Below, in pieces: positions 35,322-43,722 of a DNA stretch of 64,000 bases. The notes under the pieces are model-generated. The model saw nothing but the letters and a program-made list of their open reading frames with translations, had not been told where the DNA came from and did no database searches. Every line of letters begins with the position of its first letter. Position 1 is the first letter of the stretch. The stretch is from Lachnospiraceae bacterium JLR.KK002 (GTDB lineage: Bacteria; Bacillota; Clostridia; Lachnospirales; Lachnospiraceae): NCBI GenBank assembly GCA_036941025.1, contig JAYMNP010000001.1, positions 3,764,001-3,828,000 of the forward strand. The letters run 5' to 3'. Position numbers and translations under genes: made by a program.

Positions 35322-36095
35322 ATGTCAGTATCAATTAAATCTGCCAGAGAAATTGAGTTAATGCGGGCAGCAGGAAAAATCCTGGAAAAGGTGCATGAAA
35401 ATCTGGAAAAGGAATTGAAGGAAGGCATGTCTACTCTGGACATCGACCGTCTGGGAGAAGAAATTATCCGGAGTTACGGGTGCATTCCATCCTTTAAAAA
35501 TTACAATGGATATCCGGCTTCGGTGTGCGTATCGGTAAATGATGAGGTAGTCCACGGGATTCCCACCAGGAAACGAAAGCTCAGAGAAGGCGACATTGTA
35601 AGCCTGGATATCGGAGTCATTTATAAAGGATATCACTCCGACGCAGCCCGAACTCACGGAATCGGGGAGATTTCAAAAGAAGCCTCCCTGCTGATTGAAA
35701 GAACCAGGCAGAGTTTTTTTGAAGGCATAAAATACGCAAAAGAAGGCAATCATCTACATGAGATTTCTAATGCAATTGCTACTTACGCGGAGAGCTTTGG
35801 ATATGGAGTAGTCCGGGATCTGGTAGGGCACGGGATAGGAACCCGGCTCCATGAAGACCCCCAGATTCCCAATTTTACCCAGAAAAGCAGAGGCGTAAGA
35901 CTGAAAGCAGGCATGACACTGGCAATTGAACCCATGATCAATGCAGGGCGTTTTGATGTGGCATGGCAGGATGACAACTGGACGGTTGTAACACAGGACG
36001 GTTCGTTGTCCGCCCATTACGAAAATACAATTTTGGTGACATCCGGGGAGCCGGAAATCCTGAGTCTTTCAGGCATGGAAGGCAACCTGGCATAA
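35322..36095 (+). CDS. map: Methionine aminopeptidase, type I
   Basis: This 257-residue enzyme removes initiator Met. Metal ligands are visible in SLDIG, HSDAARTHGIG, GHGIG and the later IEPMI/Glu strand. Three bases separate it from the adk stop, so it is coupled in the spc operon. Confidence 0.96.
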   Translation: MSVSIKSAREIELMRAAGKILEKVHENLEKELKEGMSTLDIDRLGEEIIRSYGCIPSFKNYNGYPASVCVSVNDEVVHGIPTRKRKLREGDIVSLDIGVIYKGYHSDAARTHGIGEISKEASLLIERTRQSFFEGIKYAKEGNHLHEISNAIATYAESFGYGVVRDLVGHGIGTRLHEDPQIPNFTQKSRGVRLKAGMTLAIEPMINAGRFDVAWQDDNWTVVTQDGSLSAHYENTILVTSGEPEILSLSGMEGNLA

Positions 36096-36150
36096 TCAGG
36101 CTGAAAGCAGATGTGAGTAAACGTCTGTCCGCAGGAAGATGGAGAAAACC

Positions 36151-36441
36151 ATGGATATAAAATTAGCAGTTTCCAGATCCGGTCACGACAAAGACAGCAT
36201 TTATGTAATTGTAAAAGAAGAAGCCGATATGGTGTATCTGGCGGATGGTAAATTAAAACCACTGGAAAAGCCGAAAAAAAAGAACAGAAAACATATTCAG
36301 ATAATAAAACAGCTTCCGAAAGAAATTACAGAAGTCTTTACGCAGGAGAATTTTCGGAATGAAGAAATAAAAAGAGCCATTCAGCTTTATCAGAAAAGCA
36401 TGGAATATCAGGAGGAAACAATATGTCAAAAGCAGACGTAA
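36151..36441 (+). CDS. KOW-domain RNA-binding protein (L14e/L27e-like)
   Basis: This 96-residue small basic protein has a KOW-type beta-barrel start ([15 protein letters not shown]) and a Lys-rich middle. Clostridia usually carry this gene between map and infA; its function is unsettled, possibly translation-related. The start at 36151 gives good spacing from GGAG; an ATG at 36139 is possible. It overlaps infA by 19 bases. Confidence 0.8.
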   Translation: MDIKLAVSRSGHDKDSIYVIVKEEADMVYLADGKLKPLEKPKKKNRKHIQIIKQLPKEITEVFTQENFRNEEIKRAIQLYQKSMEYQEETICQKQT

Positions 36442-36641
36442 TCGAAGTAGAAGGAACGGTAGTGGAAAAGCTGCCGAATGCCATGTTTCAGGTGGAACTG
36501 GAAAATGGACACCAGATTCTGGCCCATATCAGCGGAAAACTGAGAATGAATTTTATCCGTATTCTTCCGGGAGATAAAGTCACCATTGAAATGTCCCCCT
36601 ATGACCTGACAAAAGGAAGAATCATATGGAGAGATAAATAG
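36423..36641 (+). CDS. infA: Translation initiation factor IF-1
   Basis: This 72-residue OB-fold protein ([21 protein letters not shown], then [18 protein letters not shown]) binds the 30S A site during initiation. In most relatives rpmJ and rpsM follow at once. Here a hairpin, a terminator and a five-kilobase insertion intervene. Confidence 0.98.
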   Translation: MSKADVIEVEGTVVEKLPNAMFQVELENGHQILAHISGKLRMNFIRILPGDKVTIEMSPYDLTKGRIIWRDK

Positions 36642-36653
36642 AACAAAACGGGC

Positions 36654-36694
36654 TTCCCTGTCCGTCAATTCCTTCAGGATTGATGGACAGGGAA
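36654..36694 (+). other. Hairpin downstream of infA
   Basis: TTCCCTGTCC (36654-36663) pairs with GGACAGGGAA (36685-36694), with extra pairing in the loop. No T run follows; it directly precedes the terminator at 36697. Confidence 0.5.
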
Positions 36695-36696
36695 TA

Positions 36697-36738
36697 AAAA
36701 CAGCCAGAATCCTCAATTCTGAGGAGTCTGGCTGTTTT
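36697..36738. terminator. Bidirectional terminator between infA and the deacetylase
   Basis: AAAACAGCCAGA and TCTGGCTGTTTT form a near-perfect stem around CCTCA/TGAGG. It has A runs on one side and T runs on the other, so it can end both converging transcripts. Confidence 0.85.
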
Positions 36739-36746
36739 ATGCAGTC

Positions 36747-38948
36747 TCAGGGAAAGGCGTGGTACACGCTTCCATTGGACATGGCGCCCCGGCAGTCAGA
36801 AAGCTCACTGACAGTTACAAGCTGATAACCGCGGTTACGCAGTTCCGGAATAATAACTCCGGACGCGGCGGCCGTCTGGCTGTAGAGATCATGCATCAGG
36901 ATAATATCACCGTTTTGTACATGGTTCAGAACGGATGCTTGGGTCAGCAGAGGATTTCTGGTTTTCCAGTCCAGAGTATCAATGGACCATAAAATGATGG
37001 GCATTCCCACTGCGGCGGAAACCGTACCATTGTATCCCCCTCCCGGCGGACGCATGACAGCCGGCGAAACACCGGTAATGCTCTGTACCGCTGCGTTTGT
37101 TCCATTTATCTGGCTTTGAATAGTGGCAACGTCCGTTTTGGTCAGAATTTTGTGGTCGTAGGTGTGATTGCCGATTTCACATCCCATATCAAAAGCGCGC
37201 TTTAACACGCCGGGCCAGGAAGGTACCCGATTCCCCACCACAAAAAAGGTTGCTGTACCCCCGTATTGCGCCAGGATATCCAGAATTTCTGAGGTATACT
37301 GGGAGGGACCGTCATCGTATGTCAGCGCCACCATGGGCTGATTCAAATCAATCTGCCTTGTTAAGGTTCCGGAACTGTTATAATAGCACATAAAATGACC
37401 GTCACGGATTCGGCAGGAGGTAATTTTCCCACCTGCTTCGGTATATTCCAGAATTTCTCCGGACAGCTCCCGGCTTACGGTTCCATTGGATTCCGCATAA
37501 ATAATTCGGCCGGAAGCGGTAAGATACAGACCCGGCGAACTGTTTCTTATACCGTTGGAAGCGAAATAATACCGGGTACCCTGAATGTCGCGCACATCAT
37601 TTCTGACAACAACCATGTTTCCGCTTTTGTAATCGTAGCATTTTCCGGTTTTTTTGTTGTAAAGCAGGGTACACTTGCCGGAACCATTAAAATAGAAGAC
37701 TTTTTTGTCGGCGGTTTTCCAGACCTTCTTCTGTTTCTTCCATTTGCTGTCTTTGTAGTCATACCGGTAGCATTTCCAGGTATTTCCGGATTTCGTTATT
37801 TTACCGGTTACATAGCCCTTTTTCCCGATTTCCATATACTGTTTGCCGGAAGGTTTCTGCCACCCTTTTTTCGTTACCCGGACGCCTTTGCCGTTAAAAT
37901 AATAATATTTCCCATTTTTCAGGCGGACAATATCTTTTCTGATTTTAATTAGTTTGCCGTTTTCGTATTTCTGGCATTTTTCTGTGGCAGGATTATAAAT
38001 TCTTACGCATTTTCCTCTGGCATTAAAATAATACTCTTTTCCTTCTATGGTTTTCCAGACGTCTTTCTGTTTTTCCCATTGAGATGTGCTGTAATTGTAG
38101 ACGTAATATTTCCGGAGGTTTTTGTTACTTGTCAGTTTGTCCGATACATATCCATCTCCATTTACATAATACCATTCTGCAGATGAAATTTTTTTCCATT
38201 CGGAAAGGGTGTTGCAGATGCCTGCGGCGTCAAAATAATATATGCGCCCGTCTTTCAGCGGATATATGTAATTGTTTGCCGGAATCATCCGGTCATTGGC
38301 AAAAACAGTTAGCTGTGCGGAAACCGTGTCAAAAATCTTCGTACAGATTCCGGTGGTGTCAAAATAATAATCTTTACCGTTTACGGTTTCCCAGATATTG
38401 CCCCGGAGTTCCCAGGAAAGGGTATCGGAACTGTACTGAAAGAACAGCCAGGAACTGCCGGCCGCTTCCATGCGGGCAGCCACATGGCTGTCGGCGTCAA
38501 TGAGAAATTTTCCCGTGGGAAGTTCCTGCCATCCGGCAGCAGTTACCTGCTGGCCTCCCACATAGAGAACATAATAATTTCCCTGCTGTACCAGCCCGTC
38601 AGCGGGAATATTTTCCCCTTCTGCCTGAGGGGAACTATTTTCTCCGGCGGTTTCCGTGACTGTTTCCGGTTCTCTGGATAATTCTTCCGGTAATTCCGGC
38701 AGTTCCAGGTGTTCTGTGGAAAGTTCCTCCCCGGAGCTGTTTTCGTAATCCCTTTTGCCGGAAGATGTTTCCTGTAAGGCTTTTTCCTGTTCTGCCGGCA
38801 AAGTTTCTGCCTGTTCTGCCGGCAAAGTCTCTTCCTGTTCCGCCGGAGAGGCTGCCTTCGCCTGCAGAGGTGTTATGCTGCAGGACAGGGCCAGCAGCAT
38901 TGCCAGCAGAACACAGGTGCTTCTTTTGTGTTTGAATTCTGATCTCAT
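36747..38948 (-). CDS. Secreted polysaccharide deacetylase with cell-wall-binding repeats
   Basis: This 733-residue exported protein has a signal peptide (cleavage near AKAA, residues 30-33) and an acidic AEQ-rich linker with short repeats. A long array of aromatic cell-wall/glucan-binding repeats follows (about 120-520; recurring YYF and GKC/GIC units). The C-terminal NodB deacetylase domain (about 535-715) contains TYDDGPS, NHTYDH and RPPGG. It is probably bound to the surface and deacetylates a glycan. It is transcribed against the ribosomal operon, inserted between infA and rpmJ. Confidence 0.85.
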   Translation of the reverse strand: MRSEFKHKRSTCVLLAMLLALSCSITPLQAKAASPAEQEETLPAEQAETLPAEQEKALQETSSGKRDYENSSGEELSTEHLELPELPEELSREPETVTETAGENSSPQAEGENIPADGLVQQGNYYVLYVGGQQVTAAGWQELPTGKFLIDADSHVAARMEAAGSSWLFFQYSSDTLSWELRGNIWETVNGKDYYFDTTGICTKIFDTVSAQLTVFANDRMIPANNYIYPLKDGRIYYFDAAGICNTLSEWKKISSAEWYYVNGDGYVSDKLTSNKNLRKYYVYNYSTSQWEKQKDVWKTIEGKEYYFNARGKCVRIYNPATEKCQKYENGKLIKIRKDIVRLKNGKYYYFNGKGVRVTKKGWQKPSGKQYMEIGKKGYVTGKITKSGNTWKCYRYDYKDSKWKKQKKVWKTADKKVFYFNGSGKCTLLYNKKTGKCYDYKSGNMVVVRNDVRDIQGTRYYFASNGIRNSSPGLYLTASGRIIYAESNGTVSRELSGEILEYTEAGGKITSCRIRDGHFMCYYNSSGTLTRQIDLNQPMVALTYDDGPSQYTSEILDILAQYGGTATFFVVGNRVPSWPGVLKRAFDMGCEIGNHTYDHKILTKTDVATIQSQINGTNAAVQSITGVSPAVMRPPGGGYNGTVSAAVGMPIILWSIDTLDWKTRNPLLTQASVLNHVQNGDIILMHDLYSQTAAASGVIIPELRNRGYQLVTVSELSDCRGAMSNGSVYHAFP

Positions 38949-38980
38949 GATTTAGTACTCCTTTGTGTGATGTTTCTTTT

Positions 38981-39009
38981 ATTATACACCACTGGCATAC
39001 AGGGTTCAA
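38981..39009 (-). promoter_or_regulatory. Promoter of the secreted deacetylase
   Basis: On the minus strand, TTGAAC (39009-39004), a 17-base spacer and perfect TATAAT (38986-38981). It lies outside the inverted repeats of the neighbouring recombinase cassette, so inversion should not move it. Confidence 0.7.
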
Positions 39010-39093
39010 GGTGTGTGGATAGAGGAAGTCTGCCGGTACAGGATGAAACCGGTTTTGCATAAACAGAAACAATATGGTTAGAATAAAATAAAA

Positions 39094-39126
39094 AATGTAA
39101 CCTTTTATTGACAAAGGTTACATTTT
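39094..39126. repeat. Left inverted repeat of recombinase cassette
   Basis: This 33-bp site matches the reverse complement of 40029-40061 at 32 of 33 positions. It is itself palindromic, with arms TGTAACC / GGTTACA around an asymmetric core that includes TTGACA. Two arms and a core is the shape of a tyrosine-recombinase crossover site. Confidence 0.8.
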
Positions 39127-39192
39127 TAGTCTGTATCTTATATATCGGTGCAGATTACAAATACTTTATAGCTATTTAAAAATTTTTATTCC

Positions 39193-39543
39193 TTAAAGAT
39201 TAAGATGGCAGAACACATCGTCCATATCTTCCTGTTCAATACACAGATAACGCTTTGTAATCTGATAGGAAGAATGATTGAAGATAGCCATCAGAAGTGC
39301 CGGAGGAGTTCCGTTTTTCCAGGCATGGTAACCAAAAGTTTTCCGCAGAGAGTGACAGCTGATATGCTCCGGCAGGCTGGCATAATCTGCGGCTTTTTTT
39401 ATGATTCGGTAGGCCTGCTGGCGGCTGATATGGGATGTTCTGTCTTTTTGACCTGCAAACAGACAGGCGCCTGGCTGTATGGGGCACTGATTCTGGCGCA
39501 GCAGTTCCAGTGCGGTAACCGCCATGCGGTTCAGGGCAATCAT
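39193..39543 (-). CDS. Tyrosine recombinase, C-terminal catalytic part
   Basis: This 116-residue frame holds the catalytic HxxR (HSLRKTFGYH), the second His (NHSSYQITKRY) and the nucleophile Tyr of a small tyrosine recombinase. The first catalytic Arg is in the adjoining upstream frame (39540-39773). Its ATG overlaps that frame's stop (ATGA). Either the two are translationally coupled, a -1 frameshift joins them at an A-rich stretch, or one indel broke the gene. It sits between matching 33-bp inverted repeats. Confidence 0.7.
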   Translation of the reverse strand: MIALNRMAVTALELLRQNQCPIQPGACLFAGQKDRTSHISRQQAYRIIKKAADYASLPEHISCHSLRKTFGYHAWKNGTPPALLMAIFNHSSYQITKRYLCIEQEDMDDVFCHLNL

Positions 39544-39773
39544 GGTTTCCTTTTTGTTTTCTGTTCTGTCAGATGTAAATGAGAACGAAACTGTCCGGTA
39601 TTGAAATCATATACCATGTCCCAGGTAATTTTCAGAATATCACCAATACGCAGCGCAGTATTCAGGCCCAGAATAATCAGGGCGTAATTGCGCGGATTGG
39701 GACACTCGGTAAGATAGTATTTTTTTACTTCTGCCAGTTGGCTGGTCTGTCGGATAGGCTGGGTTTTACTCAT
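39540..39773 (-). CDS. Tyrosine recombinase, N-terminal part
   Basis: This 77-residue frame includes the catalytic Arg I in NTALRIGDIL and the beta-sheet segment of small integrases, ending at TGA right after an A-rich stretch (AAAACAAAAAGG on the minus strand). A -1 shift at A-AAA-AGG joins it to the downstream frame without loss. The ATG follows ACAAGGAGGAAAA, an excellent site. Confidence 0.68.
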   Translation of the reverse strand: MSKTQPIRQTSQLAEVKKYYLTECPNPRNYALIILGLNTALRIGDILKITWDMVYDFNTGQFRSHLHLTEQKTKRKP

Positions 39774-40028
39774 AATTTTCCTCCTTGTAAAGGCTGTGAA
39801 CCGGTTTTTTCGTAACTATTCAGCCTTCGGCTTCATAGTTACTGAATCCGGCCTGTTCCAGTTTGCCTTCGGCAAAGAGGCCGGATTCCTCTCAACCATC
39901 ACACATTCTCACGGACTTTGCAGCAGGCGCAAAGTCCTGGGCTGAACTGTTACGTTTTTTCTGCAAGTTCTCAAATCCCCTGAATAAGCGGATGGGACAG
40001 AGCGTATGTCTGTTCAAATCATTGGGGC
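39774..40028. other. Hairpin-rich leader inside the invertible cassette
   Basis: This non-coding stretch contains the hairpins GTAACTAT/ATAGTTAC (near 39813-39842) and GAATCCGGCC/GGCCGGATTC (near 39845-39892), each with a nested stem. It also holds copy B of the dispersed palindrome (39901-39948). It is the 5' leader of the recombinase on the minus strand. It may also hold the promoter for the surface-protein gene in one orientation; no convincing promoter was found by eye. Confidence 0.5.
39901..39948. repeat. Dispersed palindromic repeat, copy B
   Basis: Reverse complement of the sequence at 23276-23322, with hairpin GGACTTTGC (39913-39921) / GCAAAGTCC (39929-39937). Near-identical apart from two or three bases in the loop. 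Confidence 0.75.
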
Positions 40029-40061
40029 AAAATGTAACCTTTGTCAATAAAACGTTACATT
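40029..40061. repeat. Right inverted repeat of recombinase cassette
   Basis: Partner of 39094-39126 in opposite orientation (32 of 33 positions). It ends 28 bases before the start codon of the Ig-like surface protein, so recombination would change what lies directly upstream of that gene. Confidence 0.8.
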
Positions 40062-40089
40062 AATCCATGAAAAACAAGGAGGAAACAAA

Positions 40090-41523
40090 ATGAAGAAAAA
40101 GTTTTTGTCAAAGAAGCACATGGCAGTTCTGCTTTCAGCGGTACTGGCAGCAGGAAGCCTTTCTTTTGTACCTGCAGAATACGCAGGCCTGTCTATGGTA
40201 TATGCAGAAGAAAGCACAGAAGAGACTGCAACACCTGCATTCGCAGAGGATAATCCTGAAATAATGGCCAGTGGGGACAAAGGAACGCTGAAAATCACAG
40301 GGCTGAAAGCAGGAAGCACAGTTACCTGGACAAGCGACAATAAAGCCGTTATTGATTTTGAAACAGAAGGTGCCGAAGAAGAACAGGCAGAAACAGAAGA
40401 AGCGACTGCCGATACAACAGTGACAGACGGAGCAACAGAGACCACTGTAAAAGTAAAAGCAGGTGTTGCAGGTGAAGCAAATATCAGCGCTACCGTTAAG
40501 GAAGCATCCGAAGAACAGAAAACAGGAGCGGGTGGCTCACCTCTTACCTGCAAAATTACTGTTAATTTTAAGTTAGACGGTGTGACAGACGGAAACGTAA
40601 ATCTGGATTTGAAAGAGAATAAAACTGCTGAAATCACGGTAAGCGGCGTGGCAGACGGAACGGAACTGGAATGGACGTCAGCGCTTCCTGCCAAGGAAGA
40701 AGAACCGGAAAATCCGGATGAAAACGAAGAAGGCAGTGAAAATCAGCCGGAAGCACCAAAGCCCGAAGATGTTGCAACGGTAACTTCTGCAGAAAATGAT
40801 ACAACAAAAGCAACCATTACTGCAGTTGCGGTGGGTGAAATCAATGTAACCGTTGCTGTAAAAGAAGAAGCAGAAGGCCAGGCAGATGAGGCCCGGACCG
40901 AAAGCTGGAAACAGCAGACCTTTACCGTAAAAGTAACAGAAGGTCAGACGGAAGAACCCACACCGGAACAGCCCACACCGGAACAGCCCACACCGGAACA
41001 GCCCACACCGGAACAGCCCACACCAGAGCAGCCCACACCGGAACAGCCGGGCGGAGGCACCAGTACAAATACGCCGGTAGCAGTCAGCGGTATTTCCTTA
41101 AGCCAGACAACGATTACGCTGGACAAAGGCAAAACAGCAGCTCTGACAGCAACCGTAGCGCCGGAAAATGCAACGGATAAAACAGTTATCTGGTCCAGTT
41201 CCAATGAGAAAGTGGCGACCGTATCCAATGGAACGGTAACGGCAGTTGCAAAAGGAACAGCAACCATTACAGCAAAAGCAGGGGATAAAACAGCAACCTG
41301 TACCGTAACAGTAAAAGTTCCGGCTTCAAAAGTAACCTTAAATACCAAACAGATTTATATGGTAAAAGGCAAGAGCGTTAATGTAAAAGCAACGGTAACT
41401 CCTTCCGATACCACAGACAAAACATCCTGGTCCACTTCCAACAAAAAAGTTGCAACGGTAAAGAATGGAAAAATCAGTGCCAGGAAAACCGGTAAAGCAA
41501 CCTGTAAGATTACAGTAAAATAA
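40090..41523 (+). CDS. Secreted Ig-like (Big_2) surface protein with PTPEQ repeats
   Basis: This 477-residue exported protein has a signal peptide (about residues 1-37, ending near VYAEE) and two diverged Ig-like regions (about 50-290). A Pro/Thr/Glu/Gln linker of PTPEQ repeats (about 291-320) and two Big_2 domains (about 330-477, with WSSSNEKVATVSNGTVTA) follow. No LPxTG or membrane anchor is seen, so attachment is unclear. AAGGAGGAAAC precedes the ATG. The gene sits directly beside an inverted-repeat recombinase cassette, so phase-variable expression is likely (inference). Confidence 0.8.
   Translation: MKKKFLSKKHMAVLLSAVLAAGSLSFVPAEYAGLSMVYAEESTEETATPAFAEDNPEIMASGDKGTLKITGLKAGSTVTWTSDNKAVIDFETEGAEEEQAETEEATADTTVTDGATETTVKVKAGVAGEANISATVKEASEEQKTGAGGSPLTCKITVNFKLDGVTDGNVNLDLKENKTAEITVSGVADGTELEWTSALPAKEEEPENPDENEEGSENQPEAPKPEDVATVTSAENDTTKATITAVAVGEINVTVAVKEEAEGQADEARTESWKQQTFTVKVTEGQTEEPTPEQPTPEQPTPEQPTPEQPTPEQPTPEQPGGGTSTNTPVAVSGISLSQTTITLDKGKTAALTATVAPENATDKTVIWSSSNEKVATVSNGTVTAVAKGTATITAKAGDKTATCTVTVKVPASKVTLNTKQIYMVKGKSVNVKATVTPSDTTDKTSWSTSNKKVATVKNGKISARKTGKATCKITVK
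40960..41049 (+). repeat. Six tandem 15-bp repeats encoding PTPEQ
   Basis: Six in-frame copies of ACACCGGAACAGCCC (one with CCAGAGCAG variation, the last ending in CCG). Length change by slippage would alter the surface-protein linker without breaking the frame. Confidence 0.9.
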
Positions 41524-41546
41524 TCTGACCTGATGCAGGGGTAATG

Positions 41547-41587
41547 AAAAAGGTACGGGCGTCCGAAAGGGATGCCCGTACCTTTTT
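41547..41587 (+). terminator. Terminator of the surface-protein gene
   Basis: AAAAAGGTACGGGC and GCCCGTACCTTTTT form a strong stem with T run, 24 bases after the stop. Confidence 0.88.
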
Positions 41588-41610
41588 ACTGCAAAAACTT
41601 GACAAACCCC

Positions 41611-41639
41611 TTGATTTTTCCGGACTTGGATGGTATAAT
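41611..41639 (+). promoter_or_regulatory. Promoter restarting the ribosomal operon at rpmJ
   Basis: TTGATT (41611-41616), 17-base spacer, perfect TATAAT (41634-41639). It is needed because the insertion after infA separates rpmJ onwards from the upstream spc transcript. Confidence 0.75.
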
Positions 41640-41727
41640 ATCAAGCGGACGCTTTTGGAGCGAGTTATTTTTCTTAGCAGAAAAATTCACGAATTGCCTG
41701 TACAGGCAGAGGAAAGGAGGAATTGCT

Positions 41728-41841
41728 GTGAAAGTAAGATCATCCGTAAAACCTATTTGCGAGAAGTGCAAAGTCATCAGGAGAAAAGGAAGTATCCGGA
41801 TTATCTGTGAGAATCCGAAACACAAACAGAGACAGGGATGA
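41728..41841 (+). CDS. rpmJ: 50S ribosomal protein L36, zinc type
   Basis: This 37-residue protein has a GTG start and the zinc ligands of the C+ form: CEKC, then C and H ([12 protein letters not shown]). AGGAAAGGAGG lies upstream. It is often missed because of its size. It heads the downstream part of the split cluster. Confidence 0.93.
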   Translation: MKVRSSVKPICEKCKVIRRKGSIRIICENPKHKQRQG

Positions 41842-42202
41842 CAGTAAACCATCTTATTTATGTGCGGCTGTAGTGAGACACCAGGATAAGTTGTTCTCAC
41901 TGTTCATAATAAGCAGCGTGTACGGCTGTTGCCGGATTTTTTGATACCGAGGGAATCCGGTGAATGTGCAGAAGTGAATATTTATCAGAGAACAAAGATA
42001 TACACTCATTTCAGGGCGAGCAACCGTAGCTGTATATGTTTGTTTTTCGTGTATAAGGCATATTTTGTTGCGGATATGTCTGCAATTGTTACAGGCAGCC
42101 GGTCTTTAATACCGAAGACAGCGGCAGCCGGCCGGCAGTCTGCCGGAAAGTGAGCTGGCAGCGCCAGTGAAGAAAAGAAAATTATGGAGGTGTACGACAT
42201 AC
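41842..42202 (+). promoter_or_regulatory. Long structured spacer/leader before rpsM
   Basis: 361 bases without a supported gene. It contains the hairpins GTGAGA/TCTCAC (41873-41900), CCGGATT/AATCCGG (41932-41960) and a CCGGC-rich stem near 42130-42150. Alpha operons are often autoregulated by S4 at this position; no known fold was recognised. Confidence 0.4.
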
Positions 42203-42571
42203 ATGGCTCGTATCGCAGGTGTAGATTTACCAAGAGAAAAACGTGTTGAAATCGGATTGACTTATATTTACGGAATCGGAAGAGTAAGTTCCAACCGTAT
42301 CCTTGCAGAAGCAAAAGTAAATCCGGATACCCGCGTCAGAGATTTGACGGACGAGGAAGTAAAGAGAATCAGTGAAGTGATTGACCGGACTCAGATGGTA
42401 GAAGGTGATTTGAGAAGAGAAATCGCCCTGAATATCAAGAGATTACAGGAAATTGGATGCTATCGCGGTATCCGTCACAGGAAAGGGCTTCCGGTTCGCG
42501 GCCAGAAAACAAAAACCAACGCAAGAACCAGAAAAGGTCCGAAGCGTACTGTTGCAAATAAGAAAAAGTAG
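42203..42571 (+). CDS. rpsM: 30S ribosomal protein S13
   Basis: This 122-residue protein ([21 protein letters not shown] start, [17 protein letters not shown] tail) forms the head-to-50S bridge. The start at 42203 follows GGAGGTG; an upstream in-frame ATG lacks a site. Confidence 0.97.
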   Translation: MARIAGVDLPREKRVEIGLTYIYGIGRVSSNRILAEAKVNPDTRVRDLTDEEVKRISEVIDRTQMVEGDLRREIALNIKRLQEIGCYRGIRHRKGLPVRGQKTKTNARTRKGPKRTVANKKK

Positions 42572-42672
42572 GCATTGAGCACTTTATGAAGGCAGGCTGA
42601 CAGTCACAGCCTGAATTTAGTGAAACTTTTTATAACATGATAATAAAACAAAGAAAGTAGGTTAGTTTAGAT

Positions 42673-43068
42673 ATGGCGAAAAACACTGCAAAAAAAGTGA
42701 CAAAAAAGCGCGTAAAGAAAAACGTTGAACGTGGACAGGCGCACATTCAGTCATCTTTTAACAATACAATTGTAACGATTACGGATGCTGAAGGAAATGC
42801 TTTATCATGGGCAAGTGCAGGCGGTCTTGGTTTTAGAGGTTCAAGGAAATCTACTCCGTATGCCGCACAGATGGCAGCAGAAACAGCAACAAAAGCAGCT
42901 CTTATACATGGTTTGAAAACAGTAGACGTTATGGTAAAAGGACCTGGTTCCGGAAGAGAAGCAGCAATCCGCGCACTTCAGGCATGTGGTCTTGAAGTAA
43001 CAAGCATCAAAGATGTTACTCCTGTACCTCATAATGGATGTCGTCCGCCCAAACGTAGAAGAGTCTGA
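42673..43068 (+). CDS. rpsK: 30S ribosomal protein S11
   Basis: This 131-residue protein ([20 protein letters not shown], then the [13 protein letters not shown] end) forms part of the platform and mRNA exit. The preceding 101-base gap starts with the GTAGGCATTGAGCACTT element also found after rpsH, and has only a weak ribosome site (AAGTAGG). Confidence 0.97.
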   Translation: MAKNTAKKVTKKRVKKNVERGQAHIQSSFNNTIVTITDAEGNALSWASAGGLGFRGSRKSTPYAAQMAAETATKAALIHGLKTVDVMVKGPGSGREAAIRALQACGLEVTSIKDVTPVPHNGCRPPKRRRV

Positions 43069-43087
43069 TTAGGAGGTATAAGTTAAG

Positions 43088-43681
43088 ATGGCAGTAAACA
43101 GAGTTCCGGTTCTGAAAAGATGCAGATCCCTTGGATTGGATCCAATTTATTTAGGAATAGACAAGAAGTCCAACAGACAGCTGAAAAGAGCAAATAAGAA
43201 AGTATCTGAGTACGGACTTCAGTTAAGAGAAAAACAGAAAGCAAAATTTATTTACGGCGTATTGGAAAAACCGTTCCACAATTACTATCTGAAAGCAGAT
43301 AAGATGAAAGGCATGACAGGTGAAAACCTGATGATCATGCTGGAAAGCAGACTGGACAACGTAGTATTCCGTCTGGGTCTGGCAAGAACCAGAAAAGAAG
43401 CAAGACAGATCGTGGATCACAAACACATTCTGGTAAATGGAAAACAGGTAAACATTCCTTCTTATCTGATAAAAGCAGGTGACACAATCGAAATCAAAGA
43501 AAAATGCAAAGGTTCTCAGAGGTACAAGGACATTCTGGAGGTAACATCCGGAAGACTGGTACCGGAGTGGCTGGAGGCCGACCAGGAAAACCTGAAGGGT
43601 ACCGTGAAAGAATTACCGAGCAGAGAGGCAATTGATGTTCCGGTAAACGAAATGCTTATCGTCGAGTTGTATTCTAAATAA
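43088..43681 (+). CDS. rpsD: 30S ribosomal protein S4
   Basis: This 197-residue protein with its S4 RNA-binding domain ([21 protein letters not shown]) nucleates 16S assembly. Its place in the alpha operon makes it a candidate autoregulator. Confidence 0.97.
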   Translation: MAVNRVPVLKRCRSLGLDPIYLGIDKKSNRQLKRANKKVSEYGLQLREKQKAKFIYGVLEKPFHNYYLKADKMKGMTGENLMIMLESRLDNVVFRLGLARTRKEARQIVDHKHILVNGKQVNIPSYLIKAGDTIEIKEKCKGSQRYKDILEVTSGRLVPEWLEADQENLKGTVKELPSREAIDVPVNEMLIVELYSK

Positions 43682-43722
43682 TCATTAACAAGCAACGATA
43701 CCCGAAAAGGAGGGACTTTGTA

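Noticed and set aside
40960..41049. Six 15-bp repeats as a CRISPR array
   Set aside because: They are directly adjacent without spacers and encode an in-frame PTPEQ linker.
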